A DNA stretch of 64,000 nt from Calycina herbarum (GCA_001414485.1 LLEY01000050.1:186001-250000), one strand, 5' to 3'; shown: positions 41,672 through 54,222, counted from the first letter of the stretch. The notes: generated by a model not told the origin, from the sequence alone. Numbers and translations: made by a program.

Positions 41672-43136
41672 AATAGCTCTATTCACTATTGACGGCCAAA
41701 TAAGGTCAAGATGTAATGGGATTTCAGTGAAACACCACGAAATTTGCCGCCAAGGTATGAAGGCTACTGGGGGAGAGTCAGGATGGATGAACAGAAAGGG
41801 AGGGCAAGGTCAAGGAAGACTATGAGTAATGCGACATGGTTAATAGACAATTTAGCATACACTACATTGTAATAGCAAGCTCACATCGTAGTTGCTAGTG
41901 TGTATTAAAACAGTCAAATCTCATATCACAACGGAGACCCAAGTTCCAAGATTCTCAGTTATGCTCCAGGAGTTTGCGTTTTGATTTCTGGAGCTAGTAT
42001 TTAGAAGTGTCGGGCTACTATATTGCGCCTTTTGCAACTCGCTTAAAACCAGAAACGATATTTTGGAAATAACTTCGCAATGTGAATATGAAACTCCCAG
42101 TCTTTACTTCTGTCCCTTTTTGAAAGGAGTTGTGGTGTCGTGGTAACTGAGGGTCGCGCAAAAGATGGGGATATAATAGTATTACCACATACCAAATTTC
42201 AAGACATCACTTCCAAAGAATCAGAGACGAAGATAGATCGATGTGCCTCCGCCATTACAAGTTCTCAAGACAATGCAGAATACTTTAGCTGGACCAGCTC
42301 TCCCATAGCCAGGTGTCAGTGGTCCCAGGATACTTCAGGAGACACTCAAGTAGGGGGTTGAGACAATCACTCAAAAATAAGGCAACAAGAAAAGTCTCGA
42401 GAATCTTATTATCCATTCAATTCAATTGGAATTGGTTCAGCTAGGTCACTCCCTTCCACCATTGCCCACAAAGCAGGTAGTATAGTATGCCAGCCAGACC
42501 CCCAATTTCGATTCTCATTCTCAATATCACACTTCGTACATATCCCCATCCATCCCCCACGCCCCATTTCAATTCAGTCTTATTTTTTCTCTTCTCGCTG
42601 GCTATCTCCCATTCCATCCTCCAAACCCAAAAGATAGGCCAAGGGTCATTATTAACTAGCAGAGAGGGGGAAAAACAAAAGCAAAATACAGAATCAAAGA
42701 AGCCCCCTCCCACACCAAATTCCCACCAAATGTCGTGCTTTCATGGATGAAACAAAAAAGGGAACTTTTTTTGGAAAATGCTCAAATGAGTTGGAATGAC
42801 GAGTATGGCGGACATGAAAAAGGAAAAGAGAAAAACCTAGTTGAAAACAAGAGTTTGGGAGGCTGAGCGGTGAAAAAACAATTACAGGCTAAGCGGAAAC
42901 CGTGCTCTGCCTGCCAAATGCGCCATTAATGAATGTTGTTATGACCAGAGTTGTTTGACCAGAAGTTTTCGACTTCCAACTTGATTTCCTTCTTTGCCCA
43001 GATCGTATGAGCCAAGAAAAGAAAAGGGAAAACAGTTGTTGAATTTGATGTAGTAACACAGGTTTGGTACGAAATTACAACCCAAAATGGGGTGACAATT
43101 TACCAAGGACGTGAAGCTACTTCAAGTAGACGAAAA

Positions 43137-46100
43137 TTAGTGTCCATAATTGCCACCCCACCCACCACGTTGCTGACTGTTGGCATAATAATTGCCTCCG
43201 AAAGCTTGGTAGCCTCCGTATTGCTGGCTGTTGTGTTGACCTTGACCAGCAGCTTGGTGACCTCCAGCTCCTCCGAGGCCTGCATACTGGCTTCCGGTTT
43301 GGCTGCCGTGTAGGCCATGACCTTGTTGTTGTTGTTGAAGATGACCTGGGTAGCCTCCATAACCTCCTTGTTGGGATTGTGGTGGAGGAAGAGCAGATCC
43401 TGGAGCTGTATTGGTTGCAGATCCTGGACGACCAGCTTGTGCCAATGAAGGGCTTGGGCCATTTGCTGACTTGGAGTCACCAAAAGGCTTCAAATCGTCG
43501 CCAGCACCTTGTTGGCTGCTCTGGTTAGCATTGTAGTGCTGTTGGCTTTGCCCTGGGTAAGATGAGCCGCGACCGAAAGCTTCATGTGCAGCACCACCAA
43601 ATGCGCCACTAGCTCCGAGTCCTTGGGGAGTTTGAGATGGCTGAGCGGAACCGGCTCTACCATATTCTCCAAGTCCACCGCCCAAAGCTGCGCTATCACG
43701 GCCATGCAATGAGGAGGCAGCACCAAACCCACCAGCTGCAGGAGATGATGCATGTTGATCGTATGGAGCACCTGGGGACATACCATATCCTTGGTAAGGT
43801 TGATGGAGTCCTCCTTTGGCGCCATAAGGACCTGCGGGGTAGTTTCCACCTGGGTAGTTTTGGTATTGGTTCATGTACGCAGCATAGTACGGACTGGAAA
43901 AGTATGGGTGACCATATGGGCCTTGAGGTTGTTGAGGGTGGCCAGGCTGTGGTTGAGATCCTTGGTTTGCGGTGGATTGCTGTGACTGGGCAGTTGGGTT
44001 TGGGGTGGTATGTCCACTGTTTTGTCCCTCAACAGCGGTTGCATATCGCGACGGAGCTGGCTGAGCAGCACTTTGTGGGAATTGTGAGGAAGCTTCGGTT
44101 TGGGGTCCACCGTAACCGCTATAAGCTCGTTGAGAGGCGGGTCCTTCTTGCTGACCTTGACTACCTTGTTGCAATCCGTATTGCTGTTGATTATAAAAGT
44201 TGTTATAGGCGTTGCGACCTTGGGGGTCTGAAGTATAGTATGAAGAGAATTCGTTAGGTGCGGACGAGAAAGCCTGAGACTGAGGTTGTTGCTGTGGCTG
44301 AGATTGTTGGTTTGGATATCCTTCAAAGGGACTTTGAGTTGATGGGGCCTGTTGACTAAAGGCATCATATGACTTCTGAGGAACTGATGATGGTTCTTGA
44401 GCTCCAGATTGCGCAAATCTACCGTATTGGCCGAATTGGGCATTGGCTTGAGGAGCTTGTTGAGATGGTGCTAATCGCATTGTTAGTCTACGCTAATTGG
44501 TACATGAAGCAAAAAACGTACCTTGAGCACTTGGTAATGGTTGTGGGCTTGGAAGACCAGGCGCAGCTTTTGTGCCGTTAGTTGTAGATTCCTTAAACTC
44601 CTCAGATATAAACCTACCGATGGGGTGAGTCGCTGCTGGCAAGCCTGCTGGTTGTTTTGGTGTTGGGAGACTCTCAGGGGTAGGTGCGGCTGGCTGTTGA
44701 GTGACAGGAGCAGGTGGGAGCGAAGCTCGAGGAGCGATTGGAGAGTGTTGCGGTGGTTGTTCACGGGTTTCAGGCTCCTCGCGGTCACCATCAACATCCT
44801 CCTCTCCAGTTCCATTGAGATTAAATGCACCGAATTGAACAGCAGCTCGATCAACCTCTCGGTTTCCTGGCATGCGCACAGCCTCCTCCTGATCGAGTAC
44901 TCGTCGTTGGTAACTTGGAGTGCGTCCGGACGAGCCAGTTGCCTTTAGAGCTGAAGCTTGGAAACCGCTTGCTGGTGGTCGAATGGCCTGAGCCTGTCCT
45001 TGCAGAGCAGAGTATGGTGTAGATGCAGCAGTGTTTCGAGGATCCCAAGAACTGGCAGCAGTGCTTGCTGCAGTGGCAGTGGGGGCGGGGGCCGAGGTAT
45101 CTGGAACTTGTTCGAGGTTGTCTTCTGTAAGCTCGTCTTTAGATGGTGTAATGGTGGTTTCAGGCTGTTCGATAGTGGTGGTAACGGCTGGGATTTCTTC
45201 AATTGGTTCGGCGGCGGTAGGTTCAGATGGGGCAACGACTTCTGGTTCTTTGGCTGGAACCTCGACGGGCTCTGGTGCCTTGACGGGTTCTGGGGCGGGT
45301 CTAGGGGGGGGGGGAATGTCAGCAAAACCAGCATTTATCACAAGTCAAGGGAACATACTTCTCCACGGGCTCAGGGGCCTTTTTTGGAGCAGGTGCGGGT
45401 GCAAAAATGCTTGCCCAACTCTTCTTCACGCCGTCTGGAATAATGCTCGAAGCCTGAGTAGCAGGGGCTGCAGGAGTTGCAGTAGCACCACCAGCGGAAG
45501 AATCCCAACTGTTTTCCTCAACGGGGGCATCAGCAGCCTTTGCGGAACTGTCCCATGCTGGTGTTTCGGCGGTATCCCATGCATTCGACTCAACGGTAGG
45601 AGTGGACTCGACGACATTTTCCTTGCGACCTCCATTCGTGTGTGCGACGGAGGCTCCACGACCCTTTCCAGCTCTACCGCGCTCTGTACCACGACCACGG
45701 CCTCCTCTGCCACTATCAAAACCGCCTCGACCACCGCGCGAGTTTCTGGTCTGATTAGCCACATCACCAAAGACGGCTGTGTCCTTGGCCTTTGATCGAG
45801 ATCGATCTTTCTTGGTCTTTGAAACTTCGCCCCATTGTGAGATTGTGCCTGCGATCCAAGTCAGTAATGGCATTGAAAAACGAGCAGAAAAGTCTGCATC
45901 GTTGCCGGGGGTGATGGCGAGTCGGGTGCGTACCATCAGTTATGCGACCGACGGTATTCTCTAGGTCACCGTCTGTCTCTTGCAGAGCAAATACAACATC
46001 CTCATCAGTCCAGTCGGGAAACATCTCCTTGATGGTGGTGACTTTGCTGCCATAGTGTCTCTTCAGTTGACCGACCTCGCCTTCGTCCTCAATTGGAGCT

Positions 46101-46231
46101 GGGGCAGCATGATCCGCGCCATTTGTTGGGTGAGGTCTACCACCGCGTCCTCCTCTCGATGAGAAGCCTCCTCGGCCACGAGCTGAACCTCTGCCGCGCG
46201 GTGCGACGGGTCTGGATTGCACCTCAGACAT
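43137..46231 (-). CDS. DEF1: RNA polymerase II degradation factor Def1
   Basis: Four exons, 46231-45934, 45848-45359, 45300-44522 and 44470-43137, join in phase to 966 residues. The N-terminus is RGG-rich. A CUE domain follows at about residues 55-108, with IKEMFPDWTDEDVVFALQETDGDLENTVGRI, interrupted by the first intron right after GRITDG. The middle is RGG- and then Pro/Glu/Ala-rich. The last 450 residues are Gln/Gly/Tyr-rich and prion-like. This is the Def1 plan: on transcription stress Def1 is trimmed by the proteasome, enters the nucleus and recruits elongin-cullin ligase to ubiquitylated Rpb1 through CUE-ubiquitin contacts. The second intron's pyrimidine tract contains eleven consecutive C next to the CTAG acceptor. 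Confidence 0.88.
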
Positions 46232-47010
46232 TGTGCTGGATGGTGTATGTGAAGTGAAATCAATGCGGGCAGGAAGGGAATGGCGGCAGAGACGGTTGTG
46301 GGCGTGGTGGTGTGGTGTTGATGGAAGGTGAGATTTGAGGTGGTTTGAGGAGGTGGTGGTTTTGGTGTTGTTGCGAAAGAATGACGGACGAGGTTTCCTT
46401 AGCGCAGGTTGATTTTGGGTTGGTCTTGGGCTGCTGGGTTGCTGCGCTGCAGGGCCTTGTTCGTCTAGAGCTTCTCCTGAATCGCGAGGTACCGCGCCCT
46501 GGACTAAATTTGGAGGGGAACAGGGTCAGGACGAGACCATTCACCGTGGTGTTTATGTATTAGAATTGTGTGTAGTTAGGGCTAGGGTTTCAGTCACTCA
46601 AGTTTTCATGCAGCATAAATTGGAGTGATGAATCGCATAAAGTATTCAGGAGTCTTACCTTTCTCATATGCAGCAGAACCAACCGCCGAGATCGACCCCA
46701 CTTATTTGAATATCACGTGCCTATTACATGCTAATGCCTAATTCTAAAGGCGAGAGCTCTTAATCTAAGGCACCAACATTTGACGGCACCTCCCAAGGCA
46801 AGCTCTCAGTCTTCAAACCCCGCCGCCAAACCTATTCAATATCAACACCCGAGACTACCCAAACATACTCGAGTACCATTCCATTAAACGAAACTACTCC
46901 AGTACCCGTCTAATCTTCATCTCGGACTTCACTACCCATCCACCCTCTCGATATTTCCTCCTCAATCCCAATCTCCATCTCGAGGGCCATCGGCCCATAA
47001 TCCCCTCGAA
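46232..47010. promoter_or_regulatory. Divergent promoter region of DEF1 and the 414-aa gene
   Basis: About 780 bp between opposite starts. The DEF1 side (46240-46560) is rich in CAACACCACACC/TCACC strings on the minus strand and is probably its leader. An upstream frame of 94 codons there is Ser/Pro/Gln low-complexity and not a credible gene. Confidence 0.45.
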
Positions 47011-48398
47011 ATGTTTCGCCCCTCCCAAACTCTGCTACACCGGCAGACACGCAGTCTTCTTACCATCCACCATCCTCTCCCACTGAATGACCGAGACGCA
47101 CATAAACTCCTTGGCCTCCTCAAAGCCTCCTTTCGAAAACATCTCGATTCAGAACATGGCCCGACCAAGTCTCCAATTGGGGAAAGACTTGCAAAGTCAA
47201 TCCCTCCTGCCACACCCCACCAAGGCAGTCGTCATACTACACAGCATTTCCAATCCATCCTCACAAATCCCCTGATCGCGAAACCTAAAGTTATCCGCGG
47301 TCGTTCGCTGCCAATGGATACATTTACGAAAGCCGTGGCAAAAGGAATAATGACTTTAGATTCGGCAACAACTTGTTTACGAATGGAGCAGAAAAGACTC
47401 AATGACTCTGGTATAAAAGACTCGGGGGCTGGTCTTGTAGTTATGAAATGGGTCGTGTCCAATGGTTGGGCAGACGACCTTTCATTTCTTACCAATAAGA
47501 ACTTCACAGGGATATTCATGTACTTCTTGGTTGCTGAGGGCTTGCAAGATGTAATGGTAAGAATACTCTCTTTTCCTTCTATTTTTTCCGGCCTTTTTAT
47601 TCTAGAAATTTTGGCATTGCCTCTGGCCAATCGGAATTTATAACCATCTATTGAGCCCAAACGCGTGTGAAGACAACTTTTTGCTGACCTTGAATTTAGT
47701 GGACATGGATAAAAAGAAATTTGACTCTAAACCTGGAGAACATACAAGCAGAACTACGGCAAAAGAAGTGGGATGCCAACAATTGGCCTCTCTTGCGACT
47801 TGTCATGGCAGAGGCCACATACTCTTCGTGTCTCGACAATGCCTACCTTCAGCTTGGCAAAGCCTACTCTTTTCTGCAGAGCATTGGATTTAGACAGTCT
47901 GATATAGATGTGCTGATAGCGTCCACTCAAAAATATCTTATCGAAATGACGATCAACGGTCGTTCCATCCGCCCACCAGCTTCTGAAGATGCTTATACGA
48001 AATTTCTCGACACTTTACCAGGGAAATTGGTAGACAGCATCGGTTATGAGATAAGAATGGCCCACATACTACTTCTACATCCCACCCAACCTACAGTTGA
48101 ATCGGCGCTAGAAGTACTCTCTAGCTGGGATAACTTGCAAACAAGGGGCTACCGTCAGCTCGATAAAACGAGCAGAGAGATGATAGGCGTCTCAGCTAAT
48201 ACTAGGGGCATCAATCTTGGCTTTGATGCTACCAAGTTTTTGCTCGACCAAGACAGAATTTCAGAAGCAGATTGGGTGATGAACTTTCTTCGAAATACTT
48301 TCCCCAAAGAGCTTGGAGAAACGCGACAGAAGGAACTTGACGAAGCGGCGGCAGAAGCATCAAGTCTTGACTTTCTTGATTCCCTCCGTCTTGCTTGA
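47011..48398 (+). CDS. Putative mitochondrial helical-repeat protein, 414 aa
   Basis: Two exons, 47011-47556 and 47700-48398, join between codons across a 143-bp intron with a GTAAGA donor, a CTGAC branch and a TTTAG acceptor. An alternative acceptor at 47605 keeps frame only briefly and would need another intron, so I prefer the single one. The N-terminus MFRPSQTLLHRQTRSLL is Arg-rich without acids and fits a mitochondrial presequence. The rest is helical: segments such as AYLQLGKAYSFLQSIGF, MAHILLLHPTQPTVESALEVL and DATKFLLDQDRISEADWVMNFL resemble tetratricopeptide- or PPR-like helical pairs. I recognise no specific family. A mitochondrial organisation or RNA-related function is possible; this is inference. 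Confidence 0.72.
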
Positions 48399-48937
48399 AA
48401 GAACTTGAGTTTTTCTCTGGGCGTTTGGCGTACAGGTGTGAAGAAGCATAGGACGGCGTTGGTTGGCATTTGAATAGCCTGTATATTGGCATCAAAGTGT
48501 ATTTTGGTAGAAGAATATGGTTCAACTATTGTTTCGGTGGTCACTGGTTTGGTTTTTCCCCGCACCTCCGCATTCCATAGCTAGGTACAAGCCCCTTCGT
48601 CACGTTTTCCTTTGTCAAATGTGGCACAGAGCAAACTTGGAACCGTCGAGATCCCGGGTGGGGAACCTTGAATGTCGGATTTCTTACCTCAGCTACCCCC
48701 TGTCTCGTACCTCGATCTCCACAAGCGTCATTTTCCAACCTCCTCCCATCACCATCCTCCATCTGCAACATCACTTGTTCTTTCCTATCGCAACCCATCA
48801 ATTGCATCGGCGCATACTATCTGATATCATATTTCACGTCGCGAGGTTGTAATACATACAACAACCTTCTCCATTCCATTTTCTCCATTCCCACATCCAC
48901 GACCGAGCTTAGCTCACGTACGTCATACGAGATCAAG
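48399..48937. promoter_or_regulatory. Intergenic, promoter of the HVA1-TUDOR gene
   Basis: About 540 bp between two rightward genes. The last 250 bp is pyrimidine-rich (CTCC/TTCC strings), as in leaders of active fungal genes. No other feature is seen. Confidence 0.4.
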
Positions 48938-49744
48938 ATGTCTGGTCCGGTAGAAACAGGAGACAAAGGTACGACAAGCTGCTTCCCAGTCCTTTCTACA
49001 GTTGCATATTTGAGAATTCAATTGTCAAAATCCTTTCTTTTCATGAATTCAACTTTCCTCAATTGCACATTCTAAGCTTCCACGCTCTTAACTCCGAAAC
49101 ATCCCCATCGCAATCGTCTTCGAACCCGCACCCCACTTTGGCTCTTCATTCCAGCTTCAAATGGCTAACACATTCATCACTCAGTTTCCTGGAAATGGGG
49201 CAGCGGCAATCCATCGGGAACTGCTGCAGAAGTTGAGCCGTCGAAGGTTACAATTACTACCAAGCGCGGAAATGAGGTTTCCAAGAATGGCGACGAGTCC
49301 AACCCCGCAGTTCACATTGAGCGCAGCGGCAACGATGTTGTCAAGAAGGCCAGCGAATTGACCGTCGAAATGCAGGACGAGGCAAAGACAGACAAGAAGA
49401 CAGAAGAGAAGGAAAAGCCAGCCGAGGCTAAGGATGACAAGCCCGAGGAGAAGAAAGATGAAGCTGCCCCTGATACCAACGGAAAAGAAGCTCAAGCAGG
49501 CGAAAAGCGAAAGGCTGACAAGAAAGTCGATGCAGCTGCCGAGAAGAAGCAAGAGAATGGTGATGACAAGAAGAAACAAAAGACCGATACCAATGGCACG
49601 GCAGCAGCAGCTCCTACAAATGGTACGACGGAGAAGAAGAAGCCTGGGCGACCTAAGGGTCAAGGTGGTGCGGCGAAGAAGGAGAAGAAGGAACCTGTTG
49701 TTGGAAAGGCGCAAAGAAAGACTCGAAGCCAAGGCTCTGCTTGA
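48938..49744 (+). CDS. Small HVA1-TUDOR-domain protein
   Basis: Two exons: 48938-48968, coding only 31 bases, and 49185-49744, joined in phase across a 216-bp intron. The product is 196 residues. The intron junction creates GDKVSWKWGSGNPSGT, the start of the hypervirulence-associated TUDOR domain. The domain continues through VTITTKRGNEVSKNGD and VHIERSGNDVVKKASEL (about residues 8-66). The remainder is Lys/Glu/Ala-rich and ends in a KKKPGRPKG AT-hook-like motif plus a basic tail, suggesting a nuclear, DNA-associated protein. The domain is named from a Cryptococcus study, but these small proteins are common in fungi and the name is no proof of a virulence role. The short first exon is easily missed by predictors. 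Confidence 0.85.
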
Positions 49745-50773
49745 GGGGAAGTGTATTTGATGGCTTTTTTGGTACTGGTGATGGTTTTCTGGGTCTTCTG
49801 GTCTTAGGATTGGGGTTGTTGACTTGGCTAAGTCGGGTTTTTGGTACACGGCACATTTTGGATTTGAAAAGGGGTTGGCTGGGTAGGTATCATGGTTGGA
49901 GGTGGTGGTCTTTACTGTTTTGAAATGTTTGTATATAGTCTTATTTGTATTGGATCAAAAGCGGTGCTAGGCAATCTACTATCTTTCTTTTCTGTGCTGG
50001 ATCTTTACTACACGCGAATATTGCTCATACTCCTGTATCGGAAACTCCCAACGTTGACCAATCTCCAGATTCTCCTTTCACATTTTTCCACAGCAGTGGA
50101 CAGAAAAGGTAGTAGTAGATGGCTAACTTTCTAGTACAATTCACTAAACGTTCAGTATAAAGAAACTTGCAAGTTAATTGTTCTGGGTGAATTACCCTAC
50201 ATAGTTGGTTAGGTAGCAGGTTAATGCGACGCTGATATTCACTGCCGCTTTTACTGTAGGTTGGGTAGAGAAGTTATAAACACTTCCCATCAACACTTCA
50301 ATATCAATTGCCCTACAAGTATAACAACATTCTATCATGTTCTAAACACAATCACATGACCCGGATAATCCGGCCCCCTTCCAAGTCTCTCCTCTCTCTG
50401 GTTCCAATTTACCCGACAACCAACGACCTTCCTCCAAACGCTGCATGCATAAGAACCCCGCATCAACTTGGTACAACCCCACGAGAAGCAAGGAAAGGGC
50501 CTCGTGAACTCCTCAATGAGATCGGCAAACATGTAAGACGTTTCAGGAAGTTGAATTGTATGCACACAGCCTTTCTGCTTTGCCGCTCGTATTACATGTG
50601 TGATGCTCGGGCGGTTGGCTAGGCGCAAGGCAGCAACATTTTGTACACAAGAAAGAAGACCTTTTTTGGTATCCTTTCGTTTGGTTTTGCTTTGATTACT
50701 CGTTTTCTGCTGCTTTGTCCCTCTCTCTTGATTTCACGATCTTTGCAAAGTTAGCAACGGAATTATATACACA
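49745..50773. promoter_or_regulatory. Intergenic, promoter of the AAA ATPase gene
   Basis: About 1 kb between rightward genes. A GT-rich 3' region of the TUDOR gene comes first. The last 150 bp is T/C-rich and precedes the AAA start. I see nothing distinctive between. Confidence 0.4.
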
Positions 50774-52381
50774 ATGTCTTCAAACGATGAATTCATCCAT
50801 ATCTCCACCAGTCCAGTTTCCCCGCGTACAACATCATCACACTCAGTAACCACCTCAGCCTTCTTTGAAAACAGCCACGGAAAACGGTGGTACACAGAAG
50901 GCGTAATCGTCGAAGCTCTCCGCACTCAATACCCAAAACATCATCTCACGATCAACCCGGGCTTCACCTGCAATCTCCTCGCATTCGCCAATTCCCGTTC
51001 CGACTGCTCTTACTCCCTTCGTTCCAACGATGGACTCCTCGAGAGACAATTCGCTCCCCCTACAAGAAGATACAACGATGCAAACGGAGGCGATTTTGTG
51101 GAGACCGTCCAGTTTGGGGCGTATGATTATATTTTCCAAGGAGAGGTTTTCTTGTTGTATGTTGTTCTTGGGAGTGATGGGATGTATGGGAAGACGCAGA
51201 ATAACTATATCCTCGTTCCCCCTTCGAAATCCGGTCACCCCATGAATGAAGAAGAAAAGGTATTCGCACAGAAAAAGACGGATGAACTCGTCAAAGCAGC
51301 CACGAAATGGATGCAAGATCTGCACTCCGAAGTCCTAGTCTTCAACCAAGGCATGTGGCAGAAGAACAAGGAACTCTGGGAGAACATCCAGAAATCGAAT
51401 TGGTCGGATGTCATCTTGGAAAAAGAGAAAAAGGATGCTATCATCTCAGATATCCTCGGATTTTTCGAGAGTCAAGAACGATACGCAGAATTCGGCATCC
51501 CCTGGAAACGAGGTGTGATTTTCCATGGTCCACCCGGAAATGGGAAGACGATTAGTACAAAGGCTCTCATGCACGATATCTCGAAACAGGTAAATCCAAC
51601 CATCGAATCACTATACGTGAAGTCCTTCGCCAGCTACGGAGGTCCAGAACTGGGAATCCGAACTGTCTTTCTCAAAGCGAGACAAATGGCACCATGTCTT
51701 TTGATATTCGAAGATATTGATGCTCTGGTTAGTCCGTTGACGAGAAGTTACTTCCTCAACGAAGTCGACGGCTTAGAATCCAACCATGGAATCCTCATGA
51801 TTGGAAGTACGAACCATCTCGAGCGTCTCGATCCTGGGATTTCCAAGCGCCCTTCTAGATTCGATAGGAAGTATTATTTCGGCGTCCCGACTCGAGAGGA
51901 AAGAGTTCAGTACTCAGAGTACTGGCGCCACAAACTCTCCAAGAACAAGAAAGTCGATTTCCCACGCGAGATGTCCGTTCGTATCGCAGATATCACGGAA
52001 GACTTCTCATTCGCTTACATGAAGGAAGCCTTCGTCGCTGCTCTACTTGTTATTGTTGCGAGACAGGATGAGAAGAGGAAAGCCAGACATAGCAGGGAAG
52101 ATGACTTAAGCGGAAACATCTTGTGGAAGGAGTTGAAGAAACAAGTTCAGGCTTTGAGGGATGAAATGGATGGGGATAACGAGGAGAGAACAGATACGAG
52201 CTTGAATATGGCAAGTCAGTTTTGGCCTGCGATGAGTGGGGTTTTGGATGGACCTATGCCTACTCAGCCTTTGGAGATTGGGAATCGGGTTCCTGCTGCG
52301 AGGGTTACTCGAGTGGGTTCTATTTCTGCTGATTTTGCTGCCGAGCAATCACGGCCATATGGTATGCCACGATATATGTAA
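50774..52381 (+). CDS. Fungal AAA-type ATPase
   Basis: An intronless frame of 535 residues starts at MSSNDEFIHI. The N-terminal 200 residues are a substrate/assembly region peculiar to fungal AAA proteins. The AAA core follows: Walker A GPPGNGKT near residues 251-258, Walker B CLLIFEDIDAL near 306-316, sensor-1 STNH near 346, and an arginine-finger stretch KRPSRFDRKYYF. The lid helices follow, ending around residue 440. The C-terminal 95 residues are low-complexity. Conserved residues are intact, so ATP hydrolysis is expected. It resembles BCS1-type and proteasome-type AAA proteins in the core but has no N-terminal membrane segment, so mitochondrial Bcs1 function is unlikely. The substrate is unknown. 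Confidence 0.87.
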   Translation: MSSNDEFIHISTSPVSPRTTSSHSVTTSAFFENSHGKRWYTEGVIVEALRTQYPKHHLTINPGFTCNLLAFANSRSDCSYSLRSNDGLLERQFAPPTRRYNDANGGDFVETVQFGAYDYIFQGEVFLLYVVLGSDGMYGKTQNNYILVPPSKSGHPMNEEEKVFAQKKTDELVKAATKWMQDLHSEVLVFNQGMWQKNKELWENIQKSNWSDVILEKEKKDAIISDILGFFESQERYAEFGIPWKRGVIFHGPPGNGKTISTKALMHDISKQVNPTIESLYVKSFASYGGPELGIRTVFLKARQMAPCLLIFEDIDALVSPLTRSYFLNEVDGLESNHGILMIGSTNHLERLDPGISKRPSRFDRKYYFGVPTREERVQYSEYWRHKLSKNKKVDFPREMSVRIADITEDFSFAYMKEAFVAALLVIVARQDEKRKARHSREDDLSGNILWKELKKQVQALRDEMDGDNEERTDTSLNMASQFWPAMSGVLDGPMPTQPLEIGNRVPAARVTRVGSISADFAAEQSRPYGMPRYM

Positions 52382-52668
52382 TACAAAAGTCCGTGGCTTT
52401 GTTTTGAATACACCGGATACTGCAAAATACTAAGGCGACTCAAAAAGCAATAGAGGGGTTTGTAAAACAAGTTGACTTCATGCTCCTCGAATGTACTTCA
52501 CATAAAAGAAAAGCGACAGAAACAAAAAAACAAGGAAATCAAATGGAATTATCAATTAACAATTATTGTCTATATATAAAATTACAAAAATATACCATGC
52601 TACTCGCATTACAAAAAAGGGTATCTCTGAATGAACGCAAAATCATGAAACAGCCATCAAACATCCTC

Positions 52669-53564
52669 TCATTCGTCATCAAGTATGCTACTAGCAAGTT
52701 GTCCAAAGAACGGAACTTCACATCGATCAAGTGTGTCCGCTAGAAGTAAAATTAGTAAAGAGCTCCAAAGATCTTATTCCGGGCTTGGATTGGATAGATG
52801 TATTTGGGGTCGGGGAAAGGAGCATAAACTTACCATCCCGATAAGCTCTCATAGTAAGATATGCAATCAAAGCAACATCTCCCACGAACAAGACCCAAGA
52901 TAGAAATGTCCACCACGAGAATATCAGATGAACGACGAAGATGGCGGAGAATAGGAGGGAGGACTGCCAAGCGTGGAACCTATACATCAGAAAATCAGTA
53001 ACCGTTCATATCTTTCTAAATCTCCCCATTCCGCCCTTTCACCATCACCATCACCATCACCATCACCAATTCCCTCCTCGAAAACTCCCGAGAAACCCAT
53101 AGATAAAGAAACCAAACTCACCGCACATAATCACTCTTCCTCTCAAACATCAAAAGCAACACACCCCCCGCAGGCGGAAGTAACAAATACGCCAAACAAG
53201 CCTCATAATCCAATCGTATCGGTAAACTCGTCTCAAACTCATTCAATCTTCCAATCCTCCCACCCTCAACATCCCCAGCATTTCCCCCTCTATTGCCTCC
53301 CAATCCACCCGCTGCATTCCCACCTATTCCATTACCTCCATTTGCAGTTGCAGCACCATCATTTCCAAAAGCACTTGTAGGAGAAGAAGCAGCAGCACCC
53401 CACGGATTGGCAAGCGGACTCGTAGCTTTAGTAGGCGATCCTAGCGCAGGAGAGAAGGAACGTCGTCCGTTGGCGGGGGAGAAGGAGCGACGGCCTTCTG
53501 CTGGGGGTGGGGAGAGGGCGCGGGAGGTTTCGGGGGATTGGTCTTGGTAGGGGGCGAAATCCAT
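52669..53564 (-). CDS. UPF0132/DUF4870-type small membrane protein
   Basis: Three exons, 53564-53122, 52979-52834 and 52739-52669, join in phase to 219 residues. Residues 1-105 are disordered: two RRSFSPA repeats, then an Asn/Gly-rich stretch. The membrane part begins at LDYEACLAYLLLPPAGGVLLLMFERKSDYVRFHAWQ, the family fingerprint (bacterial UPF0132 proteins share the Pro-Ala-Gly-Gly and RFHA-x-Q motifs). It continues with two or three hydrophobic helices in the second exon. The C-terminus ends DTLDRCEVPFFGQLASSILDDE. The topology suggests a small polytopic membrane protein, and its function is unknown. The first intron holds a CACCAT microsatellite. Confidence 0.85.
53041..53068. repeat. ACC/ATC hexanucleotide microsatellite in an intron
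   Basis: About four and a half CACCAT units lie inside the first intron of the UPF0132-type gene. It is probably variable between isolates and has no coding effect. Confidence 0.8.
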
Positions 53565-54222
53565 GGTTGAGTTTTCTTTTTGTTTGGGTTTTTTTGGCGA
53601 GAGAGGTGTGAGTTGTGAGGTGTATCGTAGAGAGTTGGTGTGAGTTGAGGGACGTGGGTGGATTGCGTGTCGATGGGATGATGAATGCGAGGTTGTCAGC
53701 CTCGGCCTAAAAATCAGGCTGCTGCTAGCGCCGATTTTGGGTTATGAGTGGGAAGCGAGTACAACAGGAGGTACAAGTACAACGAGACAATTACTTCGGA
53801 TTTCAAAGCCTCAAAGCCGATCAAATGCAAGTTAAAGTTTGGATCATATGCCAATGGTTTGAGTTATTGTCATGAAATGGAAGTCACCTACCATAGACCT
53901 ACTGAAATCCAAACATTCACAACTTTCGAGGTTAATCTTTTTCGAGTTGTAAGTGCACGGGTAAAGCGACCCTAAGCACCCCTTGGAACCTTTCAATTAC
54001 GGCAACATAAACACCAAACGCTCGAAAGTAGATATGGTTCGAATAACTCCCTCCTTGATGCCAGAAGACTCAAGTTTCCCAATATGCATTTCACCCCCAG
54101 CTTCCAACACCACTTTCCAGGCCCATATTTCCTTTCCAAAAAAGAAGGGGACGCCCGAGTTCCCATTGTCACGCTCATCAAATGTATACCTGTTACTTCA
54201 TCCTCATCAAAAAATTCATTAT
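53565..54222. promoter_or_regulatory. Intergenic, promoter of the UPF0132-type gene
   Basis: About 660 bp to the right of a leftward start and left of the GID4 stop. It should contain the small membrane protein promoter and the GID4 3' end. Open frames here have no protein-like pattern. Confidence 0.4.

Larger units (their letters stand above)
40494..43136. other. 2.6-kb gene-poor stretch with hairpin and G-run cluster
   Basis: I cannot support a protein gene here; the longest frames are short and low in complexity. The right end should hold the 3' untranslated region of the leftward DEF1 gene. Inside are a perfect 9-bp inverted repeat (41542-41569) and five runs of four or five G (41629-41671). 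A non-coding transcript is possible but unsupported. Confidence 0.4.

Noticed and set aside
46260..46544. 94-codon leftward frame just upstream of DEF1
   Set aside because: It is a Ser/Pro/Gln-rich leader sequence; the DEF1 CUE domain begins only after the downstream ATG.
47606..47893. Alternative second exon of the 414-residue gene
   Set aside because: It keeps the frame at first but leaves the clearly coding downstream frame, so a second intron would be needed; the single 143-bp intron is simpler.
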